DNA of 64,000 nucleotides from Phocoena phocoena (GCF_963924675.1 NC_089235.1:61934220-61998219); one strand, 5' to 3'. Positions 11,401 through 24,865 are shown, counted from the stretch's first letter. Program-made: numbers and translations. Notes: generated by a model from the sequence alone, not told the origin.

Positions 11401-11549
11401 GTGAGGTGATTATACAACAGAAGGTCATAGGCGATACTCATTTGGGCCAGCTTGGAGGGCAAACAGAATCTCCTGCTGTTTCTCTACCTGCTCCTTTGTT
11501 GAATGTCTATTGCTAAGAGCCCTTTTGGAGGTTATGGTTATGTCTGTTA

Positions 11550-11650
11550 AGTTTGATTTGGTGTATGCATATGGCCATCAAATTATATCCATTAGATATG
11601 TGCAGGTTTTTTTATATCAATTACACCTCAGTAAATGTGTTTAAAAAGAA
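11550..11650 (+). repeat. Old L1 3' tail fragment
   Basis: Contains 'ttttatatcaattacacctcagtaaatgtg' followed by an A-rich run, as at the 3' end of L1M elements. Confidence 0.5.
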
Positions 11651-11969
11651 AGAAAAAGAAGCTATTTCCTCACTGAGTCAAAACCATAGTGCAGCAAATC
11701 CACTATTCTGTGTCTCTCACCAAGGTGGGCTTTTTGTAAGAAAGAGCAAGACTAGAATTCCTGCCTGGCTCCTTGAAGGCTGCTGCTGAGTTTCTCTTAA
11801 CTCCTCATGTTGGCACTAACTCCAGTGAATGCCACTCCTTGAGGCCAGGCCACCATAACCTCTCACAGGGACCACTGAGAAAGTCACCTAACCACTCTCC
11901 TTGACTCCAATTTGAAGTCTTTTAACCTACCTCCATGCTGCAGCCGGATAGATCGTCCTAAAATTCCAA

Positions 11970-12640
11970 CCTGACCTAATTCCTCTGCTTAATACACTGC
12001 AGGGTTTCCCATTGTCCCAAAGATAAAGTGTTAATTCCATAATCTAGTTTAGCGATAATCTGGTCAAGGTTGCTGCCTATAGACAAAAGTTTCTAGCTAA
12101 GGAGTCAAGTGAGCTAGAACCTGGTCCGTGTTCCACATGCCAAGCCATGAGCCCTAGCACTGGCCCATTCTGCCTAAGACACAGGAAGGGCTGGAGATCC
12201 CCCCTGGATGACCTATCACTTCCTGCTGTAGGTGCACGTCTAATAGCCCCTATACCTGCTTCCATCCTAACCTCAGCGTTATAATCCCGCCATATTAGCA
12301 TCTCAAAATTCCCCTCTGTCTTGCTTCTGTCTCTTTGCCCATGTTCTCCTCCACTTGAACTTTTCTTCAGCCTTCTCTTCACGTGGGTAAGTCACATTCT
12401 TCTTTCTTCCCTCCACTTACATATCGCCTTCCCTGACCCTCTTGGATTAGATTAGGAGCCCCCAGTATGTGTTCTCAAAGCACCATGTGTTTTTCATTAC
12501 AGTGTGCTCATTCTATGGTTTTATAATTGCCTATTTATCTCTTTACTTGAGCACAGGGACTGTACCACGGTTCTTTGTAACTTTCTTGTCTAGGTATTCA
12601 ATGGATATCTGTTGATTAAGGAAATGAATGAATAAATGGA
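11970..12640 (+). repeat. L2 LINE 3' region
   Basis: Runs from 'ctgcttaatacactgcagggtttcccattg' through 'cgccttccctgaccctcttgg' and 'gagcacagggactgtaccacgg' to 'gttgattaaggaaatgaatgaa'. This is the usual order of the L2 3' end. Open frames on its minus strand are spurious. Confidence 0.8.
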
Positions 12641-12949
12641 TGGAAGCATAAACATATTTTTAAAGAACCTTGAACTCATGTTTCCAATCAACATCACACT
12701 TTGACTAAAAGTGCTCCAAAATCTTATTACCTACTGTCCTATAATGGTCTTAAATGTATTTTTTTCTGCCTTCACAGAATGCATTTGAAAGGGTGGAACT
12801 CTAGGAATTGGGAACTCATCTTAGCTCATCCAAAATCACAGCTTTCCCATTTTACAGACTAAAAATGCCAGACTTCTTTCTTTGTAGCCTTGATGGATGT
12901 TTCCAAATGAAAAGATGCTGGTCTTTCCAAGGTGTCTTCAACTCATGGG

Positions 12950-13420
12950 CCTGTCCACCTTCCCCCAACATGGCACCCAGGGCAACACAGTGGAAGGCCT
13001 TGAATATTTTCATGAGGAGTTTTGCATTCATCCTGCGGGTAAGAGGGAGTTCATGAAGAGTTTTAAACAAGGGGGTGTCATATTCATTTTTGCGTCTTGA
13101 GCAATTGCTCTAGAAGGGGTAAGGAAGATGAGAGCCTGTGGGCAGGGAAGTGAGAATGAAAGCCACTGGAATATTCTGGCAAGAGATGATGAAAGCCTGG
13201 ACCTTGATCATGGCAATGGAGATAAGGATGCAAATTTTTTTTTAGAAATTGAGGAGGAGAAAATCACTTGGACTTGATTAAATATGGTAATAAGAGAGGG
13301 AGAAGAATCAGGAAAGATCCTAGGATTTCTAGCTTCAGCAACTGGGTCACTGGTGGTATCATCACCTGAGCTCAGGTCTATGAAGATAGAGAACTCACTA
13401 AGATGCATTCAGTTTAAGTT
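12950..13420 (-). repeat. L2 LINE fragment, antisense
   Basis: The antisense L2 3' ORF region is recognisable from 'gaagagttttaaacaagggggtgtcata', then 'ggcaagagatgatgaaagcctggacc' and 'cttcagcaactgggtcactgg'. Confidence 0.7.
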
Positions 13421-14269
13421 ATGGACTTTCCTAAGAAGTAAAGGTAGGAATTATCTCTGCACACACAGTTTCAGACATACCTCATACATAATAGGTGCTC
13501 AAAATGCTTCTTAACCTGAATTGAAGGTGGAGTATATCCTACATATAGAATTTTCAATAACTAATTTCAACTGTGTCTTTTGTCAAATTCCATGCAAAGA
13601 CTCATCCAACCAGGCTGCTCTAATATTAACATAAATGTAAGATTTATCCATATGACAAGCTAAGAAATTTCAACCCCCTGGAAAGTATGACTAAGAAATT
13701 TTACTGCAATAATAATTTTCACTAAGTGGTGGAAGGAGTCAGGGAAAGGGATAGTTATAATAGCAACCACAAATTGGTCCAAGGGCTACACTTGGCTTTC
13801 AATTTCACTACAAATTTCAGAGAAGCCATAAAAGATTCTAGTGAAATCTGGTTGGTTGATTAGAAACATGCGAAGGAACCCCAAACAGGCACGTGTTTCA
13901 CATTTCCTCCTCCAAAGTTTGCCAAGTATTAATCATCATCTTCTCTGTGTTATTCCAGAAAACATAATCACTCCAGCTGGTCTTTTGGAAGGACAGGACT
14001 GGGGTCAGGAGAGTATCCACAAATCCAGAACTTCCACAGAGGATTAGAGAGTAAACGCCACGCAGAGGGAAAGCGGCCACACATGACTTTCCCCATCTTC
14101 CCAGACCCCGCTTCCCCAACGTGGCCCTCCATATCCCTGCCCTCAGCCCCGCCCTTGGTCACCTCCACAGCAGAAGAGAAAAGAGAGTTTGGAGATGTAG
14201 CCTCTCAAGTGAGAATACTGTTGCTTCAGCCGAACATCTCCCTCCCCAGAACACAGATTCCAGAATTGA

Positions 14270-14440
14270 ACAGGGACAGGCTTTGGAGCCAGAAAGTCCC
14301 AAATTTGAAACCAAACTCCACCATCTACTCTGGGGAAATTATTTAACCTCTTTGAGCCTCAGATTTCTTCATTTTCAAAACGAGGATAATAAGACCTACT
14401 TTGAAAGGTGAAGAATGAATGAGGTAATTTATGTAAAACA
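14270..14440 (+). repeat. MIR SINE
   Basis: Contains 'ggctttggagccagaaagtcccaaatttgaa', then 'attatttaacctctttgagcctcag' and 'aacgaggataataagacctac', the MIR order from head to core. Confidence 0.8.
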
Positions 14441-15289
14441 CATACGTGTGTGATATTAGCAAATGTGTCCGGACCCTTCCTGTCCCCTTCCTCCTGTATG
14501 GTGACCTGCCCAAGCAAGCATGGTGCCCAAACTGGCATTCAACACAATCCCTAATCGCGGAAGTCCCACGGGAACGAGTCAATTTTCCCAGCAACTGGAG
14601 CCCTGATCAGGTGCTCTGAAGGGGGCTCAGATTCACCTGCTCTTCCTGGGACTCACAGAGCAGCTGAGAAGACAACAAACCTAGCCTCTCTCAGATTAAA
14701 GTGCTACCAGAGCAAGGATGATGAAAAAGCTAGTTTTGCCTGGAACAGTAGGGTCAGAGCTCATAAATGAGGCATCGTTTGAACTGGGCCTTAATGGATG
14801 ACTAACAATTTTCTGGGAAGGAATCAGAGACATTCATGCAAAAGGGGGAAATAAATAAAGACAATGAAGTCATGACGTGCTCAAGAAACTATAACAAGAT
14901 AGGTATGGTTAGAGGAGAGGCAATGTCAGGGGAGGGTGGGCAGACCCATGAGTGAAGACATCTTAGAGAAACCAGCATCTTTGCATTTGGAAATATCCAT
15001 CAATACTACAAGGAAAGAACTCTGACACTTTTAGTCTGTAAAATGGGAAAGACGTGGTTATGGATGAGCTGAGTTCCCAGCTCCTAGAGCTTCACCCTTT
15101 CAAATGCATTCTGTGAAGGCAGAAAAAAAAATACTTAAGACAAATACAAGACAGTACACAGTAAGATTTCAGAGCTGTTTCAGTCAAAATGTGATGTTCA
15201 TTGGAAACATGAGTGCAAGATTTTTTTTTAAAAAATGTTTATGCATCCATCCATTTATTCATTCATTTCTTTGATCAAGAGAAATGCTG

Positions 15290-16020
15290 GGGAAGAACAG
15301 TATGGAGGTTCCTTAAAAAACTAAAAATAGAACCACCATATGACCCAGCAATCCCACTACTGGGTGTATACCCTGAGAAAACCATAATTCAAAAAGAGTC
15401 ATGTACCACGATGTTCTTTGCAGCTCTATTTACAATAGCCAGGACATGGAAGCAACCTAAGTGTCCATCGACAGATGAATGGATAAAGAAGATGTGGCAC
15501 ATATATACAATGGAATATTACTCAGCCATAAAAAGGAACAAAAATTGAGTCATTTGTAATGAGGTGGATGGACCTAGAGTCTGTCATACAGAGTGAAGTA
15601 AGTCAGAAAGAGAAAAACAAATACCGTCTGCTAACACACATATATGGAATCTAAAAAAACAGTATGGATGAACCTAGTGGCAGGGCAGGAATAAAGACGC
15701 AGATGTAGAGAATGGACCTGAGGACACGAGCAGGGGGAAAGGGAAGATGGGACGAAGTGAGAGAGTGGCATGGACATATATACACTACCAAATGTAAAAT
15801 AGATAGCTAGTGGGAAGCAGCTGCATAGTACTTGGTGCTTTGTGACCACCTAGAGGGGTGGGATAGGGAGGGTGCGACAGAGATGCAAGAGGGAGGGGGT
15901 ATGGAGATATATGTATACATAGAGCTGATTCACTTTGTTGTACAGCAGAAACTAATACAACATTGTAAAGCAATTATACTCCGACAAAGATCTTTAAATC
16001 AATAATTAATTAAAAAAAAA
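15290..16020 (+). mobile_element. 5'-truncated L1, ORF2 end plus 3' UTR
   Basis: The frame from about 15300 to 15548 encodes the LINE-1 ORF2 C-terminus ([20 protein letters not shown]). The 3' UTR follows, ending in 'gttgtacagcagaaactaatac' and an A-tail at 16020. No convincing target-site duplication was found. An older L1 segment follows directly. Confidence 0.9.
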
Positions 16021-16265
16021 GAATGACCGACCATCTCAAGCGCTGGCAAGGCAATGAAGCAACTGACCCTCTCATATGTTGCTGGTGGGGCACCAGTGGT
16101 CCAAACACTTTGGGAAACTATTTGATAGTTTTTTATAAAGTTAAACATATACCCATCCTATGGCCCAGAAACCCCACTCCTAGGAATATGTCTACAGAAA
16201 TGAATACATAGAGCCACAAAAATACAAGTACAAGAACATTGAATAACTTTATGCATAATAGCCAA
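16021..16265 (+). repeat. Older, diverged L1 ORF2 segment
   Basis: Resembles the same ORF2 C-terminal region in much decayed form ('ttgctggtggggcaccagtgg', 'tatggcccagaaaccccactcctagg', 'actttatgcataatagcc'), followed by a GA-rich run. It is clearly older than the L1 on its left. Confidence 0.7.
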
Positions 16266-16913
16266 AAAAGAAAAAAGAGAGAGAGAGAGACAAATGCTGG
16301 GAGCTGGTGTTCGCAAGGTCAGATGGGTTAGCTAACCATGAGAGGCAGAGCTTCTGGATTTATCCTACAAGTAATGCAGGATCATTAAAGAGATTTGAAA
16401 TGTTCTCTTTTGAATTTGATTGTATTTAGCCTTTTTATTCTCATTATGAAAACCATACACATATTTGAAACATTATTCAAGCAGTACAAATGGAGGCCAT
16501 AAACAATGAGTCCCTGTCTTCATCCCAGAGTACGGGGCTTATTCCTGCTTCTCAGTCTGGGCTCTGTCCAGTTCTTAGAAATGTCTCTTCCTTTCCAATA
16601 TTATTTTAAAATCCACCCATTTTTTCTTTCATACTTTTATGACTTCCTATTTTATGTTTACAGTTTTAATCAATCAAGAGTTTGTTTTGCTATAAGGTGT
16701 CATATATAGATTTGATTTTAGTTTTTCATTCTTTGTGTCTTTCTTTTAAAAGATGATGTCACCCTCATTTCAATTTATTGACAGGATAGAGGTGTTTGTC
16801 CTTAGTTGCATTCTCTTTGCTATGTTTTCTATTCTTAATGCTTCCTCTGTTTTCTAACTTTTGGTCCGTGGTCTGTTTTTATCTTCTTCGATATGTCTGC
16901 TTTTCTTTTTTTC

Positions 16914-17022
16914 ACTTTTTTTTGGCTGCACTACACAGCCTGTGGGATCTTAGTTCCCTGACCAGGGATTGAACCTGCAATGGAAGCCTGGATCCCTAAC
17001 CACTGGACTGCCAGGGAATTTC
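16914..17022 (-). mobile_element. CHR-related SINE, short divergent form
   Basis: The reverse complement starts ttccctggcagtccagtgg and passes through 'ggtcagggaactaagatccca' to an A-rich tail (ttttttttggctgca on the plus strand). It is of the same short type as the copy at 10866. Confidence 0.85.
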
Positions 17023-17619
17023 CTTTCATTTCTTTAGAGAGAACTACCTGCTGGAAGAACAAGGAGTCTGCCTGGCATACAGCGAAGGCTCTTATGTCAG
17101 CACTGTTTGGTGTGTACACGTCTACCTGTATATGTCAGTTGGCCCTGATATGATTTTCACCTCTCTACTGTACACTCTCACTCTGAGAACTCTTGTAGAG
17201 ATGGCATGTCTGCAGGATTCTCTTTTGATTCCACTTCCCATGACACTCCACAGTGGGGAACTGGAACTTGGATACATTCTTAGTCCATCCACAACCCCAC
17301 ACATTGCTGTTTCAGGCACAGTTGGCTCATTAATGACGTGTTGCCTCTTTTTAAAGACGACTGTGGAAATACAGATTTACTATTACCGTCCTTCCTCAAT
17401 TAGATCCAAATTTTACTATGCTTAGCAATTATTCTTCACAATTTGAGGTTATAGGTATTTCCTAAGTTCTTCGAAAATAAAAATTCTCTTTTCTTTTTTT
17501 TTCAGTTGGTTTTAGAAGATATCAATAGAATTGGAGTAGAAACAGCTATCCACCCCTGTCTTAGCCAAAATTTCTCCTTTGAAAATAGTTAAGTAGAAGA
17601 GAATATGTTGATATAAGGC

Positions 17620-18360
17620 TAATTATGGTTTTGACAGATGGACTGGAGGGGAAAGATAATGGAGGCCGGGAAACCAATTAGGAGGCTAGTGTGCTCATTC
17701 AAAATAGAAGAGAGGTGAAGCAAACCCGAACTAGGGTGGTGGTGGCAGTGATGGGGAAGAGAAAAGTCTGCGAGAAATTCTGCAGGCCAAACTGACAGGA
17801 CTTTGTAACCGATTAAAAGGGAAGATTAGGCCAAGTGGAAAAGAAAAACATAACTTGGTGGATGGCCATGTATTAGCTGAGAGAGGAAGTATAGCAGAGG
17901 GAAAAGTTTATTTTTTAATCTGTTGAAGTTCCTGGGACATTCAGAGGAAGATAGAAAGCAAGCAGTTGGAAACACAGAACTGAGATTCAGGAAAGAGTCA
18001 AGGCAAAAGGTGTGGATTTAGAAGTCTCCAGCACATTGAAAGCTGTAGTGGCTGGAGCCATGAAATAGATTAATTTGCCAAGAAAAAGAGTATAAAGTAA
18101 GAGGAGGATGAAGATGGAAGCAGGAGAACACCAGTATTTAAGGGGTTGGTGGGGAGAGCTGAGCCCATGAAGGGTAGAATTGTAAAGGCCGGAAGAAAAC
18201 AAGAAACAGCGGCATTATGAAAAACAACAGAGAGAGAAGCAAGAAAGGGTGTATAGTCAGCAGTGTCCAGTGCTGACAAGGGTTATAAAGCAAGCCCTGA
18301 AATTGTCCACAGAATTTGGCAATTGGTGAGAGCAATTTGGGCAGGAAGGAAGGAGAGTGA
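17620..18360 (-). repeat. L2 LINE, antisense reverse-transcriptase region
   Basis: Antisense L2 in order: 'gaactagggtggtggtggcag', 'ctgacaggactttgtaaccg', 'aacaccagtatttaaggggt', 'gtcagcagtgtccagtgctga' and 'gagcaatttgggcag'. Much decayed; the reading frame is destroyed. Confidence 0.75.
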
Positions 18361-18379
18361 AGGGGAAAATGACAAACTA

Positions 18380-18590
18380 ATAATAAGTATCTAATACCTA
18401 CCAGGCAATACACTAGTGTTTTGCATATATCATTACAGTTAATCTCCACAAAAATCCCCCAGAAGAGGAAACAGAGGCTAACAGACGTTAGGTAACCCTT
18501 GTGCCATCACACAGAAGCTAAGGAGGCAGCTAGATTTACACACAAGCTTGTCCCGCATTCAAAGCACCATCCTGTTTCCACTATGCTAAT
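18380..18590 (-). repeat. MIR SINE, antisense
   Basis: Antisense MIR: 'aggcaatacactagtgttttgcatatatc', then 'agaagaggaaacagaggctaacag' and 'ccatcacacagaagctaagg'. Confidence 0.8.
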
Positions 18591-19649
18591 TTCCAAGTCA
18601 GATTACAATAACTTAAAAAATGCCTGTAAACTAAAAAATGTAACATACTTCAGATCATAGTTTCCTAGTGATTGTCATGCAAAACATAATCACTGTACCC
18701 AGGGCTGTGTTGGTACAATGTTAGCCTATCAGCCTCCCTCCTGTAAACCCGCCAGACTGCATTGGCTTCATCCCTGTCAATAGTTAAGTGCCCAGGAAAT
18801 GGTAACTAAACCAACAGAGGTCACAAAATTAGTGACAAAAGAAAGGCCACGATGCAAATAGCTTTATATTTTTCCTGCTCATTCTTTCATAGAAAGTTCT
18901 GTACACATATTCATTTCCAGCTATGTTGTACAGAGATGAATATGCAAACTTTCTTCACCTGAGAGCTTCTGTTATCATTATGCTTTATCTGGGTATCATC
19001 TCTTCCCTTGGATTCTGTCTCTGCCACAAGATATCAATGCTGTTCATTGCTCAATACGGTGCCTGCCACCATATTCAATGAATATTTGTTCTACTGAGTT
19101 GTTTTTTCTAGGCCGAGGTCACTGCAGGTGGTTCTATAACCTATTTGCCTCTGTTAAAAAGAGCCTGAAAACACCAAGGTGGGGGTAAATAACTGGTGCT
19201 CAACCTCATCGCTCAATTAATTCAAAACCAACCAACCAATGAAATTAGCTGAAAGGGGTACCAGCAACTTTGCAGCTTTCCTCAAAATGGGAAAAAGATA
19301 TGTTTTATGGCCATATTTATAATGGGAACATATTTAAAGATTCTGGAATTCCTGTATGCCATTTCCATCCAGGACACCTGCCCTGCAAACACAGAGGATC
19401 CTACAAGTAATGGCATTTCCCATGGGGCTACACGACCAAGACCCATATATACAGAATATTCACAGCAATGATTCCCCAGACCAACTCAATCAGAAGGAAA
19501 AATACAACTCCTTGTTTTGGCACTCTGATGACTGCAGCTTATAAGGTATGCATCCTCCAGCTGATGGATGGTATATCTTTTACTAGACGTGTTTTGAGGT
19601 ATATATTTTCTCAACAGGGAAATTAGTAAGAAAAAAATGACAATAAACA

Positions 19650-19790
19650 CCATCATTTATTGCACATTGCATCTGTGCCAAGACTGTGGCTTAGTTCTTC
19701 CAACAATCTTATGAGTTAAGTTCCTTAACCAAAGTCACACACATGCAGTAATCAGCAGAGCCAGAGTACAATCAGATGTTTATTATTAAA
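19650..19790 (-). repeat. MIR SINE fragment, antisense
   Basis: Antisense MIR-like order: 'catttattgcacattgcatctgtgcc', 'ccaacaatcttatgagttaag' and 'caaagtcacacacatgcagtaatcagcagagcc'. Confidence 0.6.
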
Positions 19791-19959
19791 TCTACAATCT
19801 TAGTCATAAGACTAGAGATGGCTGACCTTCCCCTGATTAAAAAAGAAAAAAATACTGAAATACTGTGGTGAAATACTTTTTTCAGGAGCTTGAAGTTGTG
19901 TCAGATCCTGCCAGTTTTCTCCCTGATCTTCCTTCTCCTCCAGTAATTGAATCCCTGAT

Positions 19960-20160
19960 TTTTTTTTTTTGCGGTACGCGGGCCTCTCACCGTTGTGGCC
20001 TCTCCTGTTGCGCAGCACAGGCTCCGGACGCGCAGGCTCGGCGGCCATGGCTCACGGGCCCAGCCGCTCCGCGCAATGTGGGATCTTCCCGGACCAGGGA
20101 ACGAACCCGTGTGCCCTGCGTCGGCAGACGGACTCAACCACTGCGCCACCAGAGAAACCC
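19960..20160 (-). mobile_element. CHR SINE, full short form
   Basis: Antisense complete copy from the T-run and gcggtacgcgggcctctcac to gcgccaccagagaaaccc. The duplication aatccctgat / aatccctaat lies at 19950-19959 and 20162-20171. Confidence 0.94.
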
Positions 20161-21384
20161 AAATCCCTAATATTTAACTGAATTCTTATGGTCCTGGGGG
20201 GGGTGGGGAGACTACATTTCCCAGCTTCCTTTGCAGCTAGCTATGTCCATGACTAAATTTTGGTTAATGTGACATAAGCAGAAGTGGGGTATGCAATTTC
20301 TTGGAAGTATTCTTAAAAAAAGGGGGCATATCATTCTTCCTCACTTCCCTCCCTTCTGCTGGATAGGATTTACATGTCATCGCTATAGTTCTAGCAGCCA
20401 TTTTGGAATGGAAGTCATACCCAGCAGTGCAATAAGAAAGAAGGTGTCTAGACCAGTTGCACTGTGAAGCGCTGGCTACTGCCTACAGACATCTTGAATG
20501 TGGGGTGGAAACATGTCTCTTTTTGTTTAAGCTACTGCTTTTCTTTCCTTTTTCCCACAGTTGGGTCTAGATGCCTTATGACATCTTGTGTATTATGAAA
20601 TCTTTCTTGTATTGTTGTTAAATGCAAGTTCATTGAGTTAAACTGGTATTGGACATGATAAATATTGTAGATAGAAATGACTAAGATACAGTTTTACTTC
20701 AAGGAACTTTCCATTTAGAAGGGGAGAGGAGACGTGCCCTTGAGACTAAAAGAAAGGGAATACCTGGTATGCGAGTAGAAAAGTTTTATGCTTAGTGTAT
20801 TTTTAGGTATATTTTGGAGTGTTTATATCTAGTTTCCCTACATGGATGATGGAGAAAGCATAGAAAGAGTGCATTTTTCTGGGGCTTTTTTGTTTTTTAT
20901 CTTTGCATACCAGCAGGTACTCAGTAGTTTGACCAATTGATAAAAATATTCTTCAGTTGATCCACTGCACGTAAGTAAAACTGGAACTTTGGCTAGTTTC
21001 TTGTTGGAATCTCTGAGCCCTGTCTCATCATCCTTCTGTACAAAAGGAAGATAAAGATTCCAAGAAGAGTAGCCCCAAACCCCACGCTTCCTTCCCCTGT
21101 GAGATAAAGGGCCAAGGCCCCGTTAACTAGCTCTGTGCACAGCATACACTCAGAACATCCCGAGAGAAATCCTGGAGGAAGGCTCTCAGGGACTTGGAGA
21201 ATAAAGATGTAGGTTCTAGATCCTGGCTCTGCCATCAATTCCCTGTGCCCTCTGCAGACTGTCTCACCTTTGTGGGCTGCAAGTCCCTTAATTAACAACA
21301 ATGAATTAATCAATTATAACAAGAGGATTTGACTCAATGGCCTCCGAGGTCATTTAGCACAAATGCTCTGTGACTCTCTAGTTG

Positions 21385-21545
21385 GAACAAGCCCTAAATA
21401 GGGAGTTGAGGAACCTTGAATTCAATCCTGATTCTTTCACTAATTCACAGGATAATCTTAAGAGAAATATGCCACATCTGCTAACCTCAGGTTCTTCACC
21501 TGTAAGATAAGGGAGCTGAACAAAATGCCTTACAATACGTCATAG
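21385..21545 (+). repeat. MIR SINE fragment
   Basis: 'ccttgaattcaatcctgattctttcac', then 'ctaacctcaggttcttcacctgtaagataaggg' follow the MIR consensus order. Confidence 0.65.
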
Positions 21546-22377
21546 AGTTCAACTATTCTATAAAAGCATTATGAAAATTATTCTTTCTCGATGGAAAAAA
21601 TCAAGTTAATAACATTACTAGATTTAAAATCCATATAAATTATACTATCTAAATAACCCCAATCTAATATTCCATGCACAAAATTAGGATTTTTTTTTAA
21701 GTTACCACCCTGTGATAATAACAAAATCGACTCAGAGATGGAATTTTGCATTATCTTTCATCTTTTTGCACAGGCTCTTATATGTCATGACTAAGGTCAT
21801 AAATGAAAATGACCTCTATGGGAACAGAAGTGCCTTTAATAAGCATAGCAGTTCCTGTTGATAAGCATAACCAACAATCTTAATGTCGCGTTGATCCCAA
21901 GTCAAAATGTTTCCTTTTATCCAAGTCCAAACAATTTGCCTATGTCCATTGGAAGAAAATGATTTAGCACCATCCATCCCATATTTTAACACCCTTGAAA
22001 TCCTTTTTATAGCAAATAGCCTAAAGCCAGCAAAGCATCATGTTTTTTCTTCTTTTAGAGCTTGTACAATGTGTACACATTTCCAGAGTAAGATATTCTA
22101 CATCAACTCTAGGCTGTAACTAAGGACTTAGTAAACAAAACAGTCAGGGCTGGTTAATGGAGTTTAGTGCCAAAAAAAATTTTTTAAATCACTATCTTTA
22201 TCAAACAAAGAAACCCTGAGTGAATGGAAAAATTTAATGCTTTGGATTCTTCAAGCTGGTTTTCATTTTGTTAAAAGAACCTATATTTATTTACCTATTA
22301 AAGGTAAATTTTAATAAAATAAACACCCCCAAGCTTTTCCCCTTCCCGAATTGAGGCAGAGTGTTTGAAGCTTCATG

Positions 22378-22770
22378 TTATGGACTACAGTTTGTCCCCT
22401 CAAAATTCATATGTTGAAGTCTTAACCCCTAGTACCTTGGAATGTGACTATATTTGGAGATACAGGGACTTTAAAGAAGTAACGAAGGTCAAATGAGGAC
22501 ATCTGGTTGAGCCCTAATCCAATATGATTGGTGTCATTATAAGAACTGGAGGTTAGGACGCAGGCAACACACAGAGGAAAGACTGTGAGAAGACAGAAAG
22601 AGAAGATGGCCATCTGCAAGCCAAGGAGAAAGGTCTATGAAACAACCCTGCTGACCCCTTGATCTTGAAACTTCTAACCTATAGAATGGTGAAAAAATAA
22701 AAGTCTCTTGTTTAAGCCACCCCAGTCTGTGGTGCTTTGTTATGGCAGCGCTAGTAAACTAATACACTTT
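22378..22770 (+). mobile_element. Solitary LTR, ERVL-MaLR (MLT1/MST) type
   Basis: Shows the MaLR LTR order: 'cccctcaaaattcatatgttgaagtc', 'ctaatccaatatgattggtgtc', 'gaagatggccatctgcaagcc', 'gtttaagccaccccagtctgtgg' and a terminal 'gctagtaaactaatac'. No internal retroviral genes are present. Subfamily not assigned. Confidence 0.8.
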
Positions 22771-24369
22771 GAATATTCTGTCACAGATTTACAGAAATGG
22801 TGAGTTTCTGGGGTCTCTCAGAGCTTAGCACATTGCCTTGGACATTATCAACACTCCATTTGTGGTTGTCAAATGAATGAATTAATTTAAAAACAGAACC
22901 ACCACTCACCTAGACTTGCCATGCTTAATTCTCTGTGAGGTGATATATGGAAATTAAAAGACTAGCCTATTCTTTTTATTCTCCTCTCCTTTCCCCCTCA
23001 GTCTCAGGCCAGCATTTCCATCTGAGTTCTTATTCAGTCTGTGATAAGAATCAACACTTTTGTTATATTGTTTTCATACATGTTCTGGATTCTTCTAGAA
23101 TTAGATACACTTCTGCCCACAAGTCAGGAAGTGATCTGAGTCTCTTGGATACAGCCTTACAAGATGCTGGAATAGTGGAGAAAACTTGAGTCAATATCCA
23201 AGGTCTAAGGGTACTAATCCATTTGAGAGTTGGGGAACTGATAGGACAAAGAAAATCACCTAGTTATTTGGGGCTATATTTTCCCATTCTATGTCTTCTC
23301 TTTAGGCCTTATTGAGTTGAAAATTTACTTGCACCCTTCCTTCTAGTCCATCCAAATTGGAAGGGTCTCGATTACAAAATTTCTCTTGAGGAATTCTTCC
23401 CTTCCTCCTTTGCATTTATGAACACGTCTCCATGGGACTATGGAGATACGTGAGAGCAAGATCAATCTCACTTTAATCTTTGCACGTGGTGCCAGGCCCA
23501 CAACGTGTTCAACTGAGGTACCGTTGTTGTTTAAATGGGTGAACAAACATCTCCAAAATATAACAACATTCATTCAACCAATTATTTGCTAAGTGCGTCG
23601 TTGCTGCACGCACTGTACCAGATATGATGATCTAGAAGTGTCATCTAGGAATTCCAGACCAACTGAAAGTGCCAAGAGTGAATGACAACGATGTGATGTG
23701 AAGTCAGTCACAATGTGTGTGAAGTGTTAAGGGGAACACAGCACAATGAAAAACCAAACTATACTAGAGCAAGGACTCCCATCTTTTTCCCTACCCATCC
23801 TGGCTACCTTTCAACTTCTGTACTCCTGTAGTATTTGACTCATTACAAAGAGCATATAGTCAATTTGTCAGTTTTTGCAAGTCCGATTGTCTGAACTTTT
23901 TATAAACCCAGCTTACGCTTTATCCTCTTGGGTAAATCTTTTCAGATGGCACCAGGGTGGAGTCATTTCTACACCTTCCTTACAATCTTCACCACTCATT
24001 TAGCAACGACTCCAAGACCACCTGAAAGAGACTTCAATCACTCACTTGAACTTCTGTTTACATCATGCATTGCTTGTATTTTTACACCTGCCCTAGAGGC
24101 TGCAAGCTTCTTCAAGGCAGGAACCATACATACAGAATGTTAGAAACTGAAGGAATTTAATGGTTATTTGATCCAGCTCCATCTTTTACAGATGAGAAAA
24201 CCCAGAGTCAAGGACATTAGCACTTGCTAATAAGAACATAAAGAGTTAGTGAAAGAATAAAACTAAAATACCAAAATGATTTGAAAGAGTATCAGAAGGC
24301 TGACAGCCCTGACCTATTTTCCCAAGTGTCTGGGTTCTTTGTTTCAGCTTCTAATATCCTCTCTCTCTT

Positions 24370-24709
24370 TATTTTATTTTATTTTTGGTTATCTTGGGTC
24401 TTCATTGCTGCAGGCGGGCTTTCTCTAGTTGCGGAGACTGGGGGCTACTCTTCCTTGCAGTGCATGGGCTTCTCATTGTGGTGGTTTCTCTTGTTGCGGA
24501 GCACAGGCTCTAGGCACGCGGACTTCAGTAGTTGTGACTCACGGGCTCAGTAGTTGTGGCTCGCGGGCTCTAGAGCACAGGCTCAGGAATTGTGGTTCAT
24601 GGACTTAGTTGCCCTGTGGCATGTGGGATCTTCCTTGACCAGGGATCAAACCCATGCCCCCTGCAATGGCAGGCAGATTCTTAACCACTGCACCACCAAG
24701 GAAGTCCCT
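24370..24709 (-). mobile_element. CHR-family SINE, long form
   Basis: Antisense long form with the 'ttgcggagcacaggctctagg' and 'gaccagggatcaaacccatgcccc' motifs and an AT-rich tail at the left. The near-exact duplication cctctctctctt / cctctctatctt lies at 24358-24369 and 24710-24721. Confidence 0.9.
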
Positions 24710-24830
24710 CCTCTCTATCTTGAACCTGGTCCCTTTAAAATGGAAGGCAGTTATGCTCACCACTATACCACCAATGCCAGTATAAAAAATGAAGTAAAGG
24801 AATAACTTGTCCCTAAGGAATAATCATCCA

Positions 24831-24832
<2 letters not shown>

Positions 24833-24864
<32 letters not shown>
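24833..24864. repeat. (TG)16 microsatellite
   Basis: An uninterrupted TG run of 32 bases, followed by an imperfect continuation (cacgagtgtgcatg). Long enough to be length-polymorphic. Confidence 0.97.

Positions 24865-24865
<1 letters not shown>

Noticed and set aside
11044..11409. 121-codon open frame
   Set aside because: No domain, odd composition and no exon context. Kept only as a possible non-coding element.
22378..22770. Possible endogenous retrovirus genes near the LTR
   Set aside because: Only a solitary LTR is present; no gag, pol or env-like frame lies on either side.
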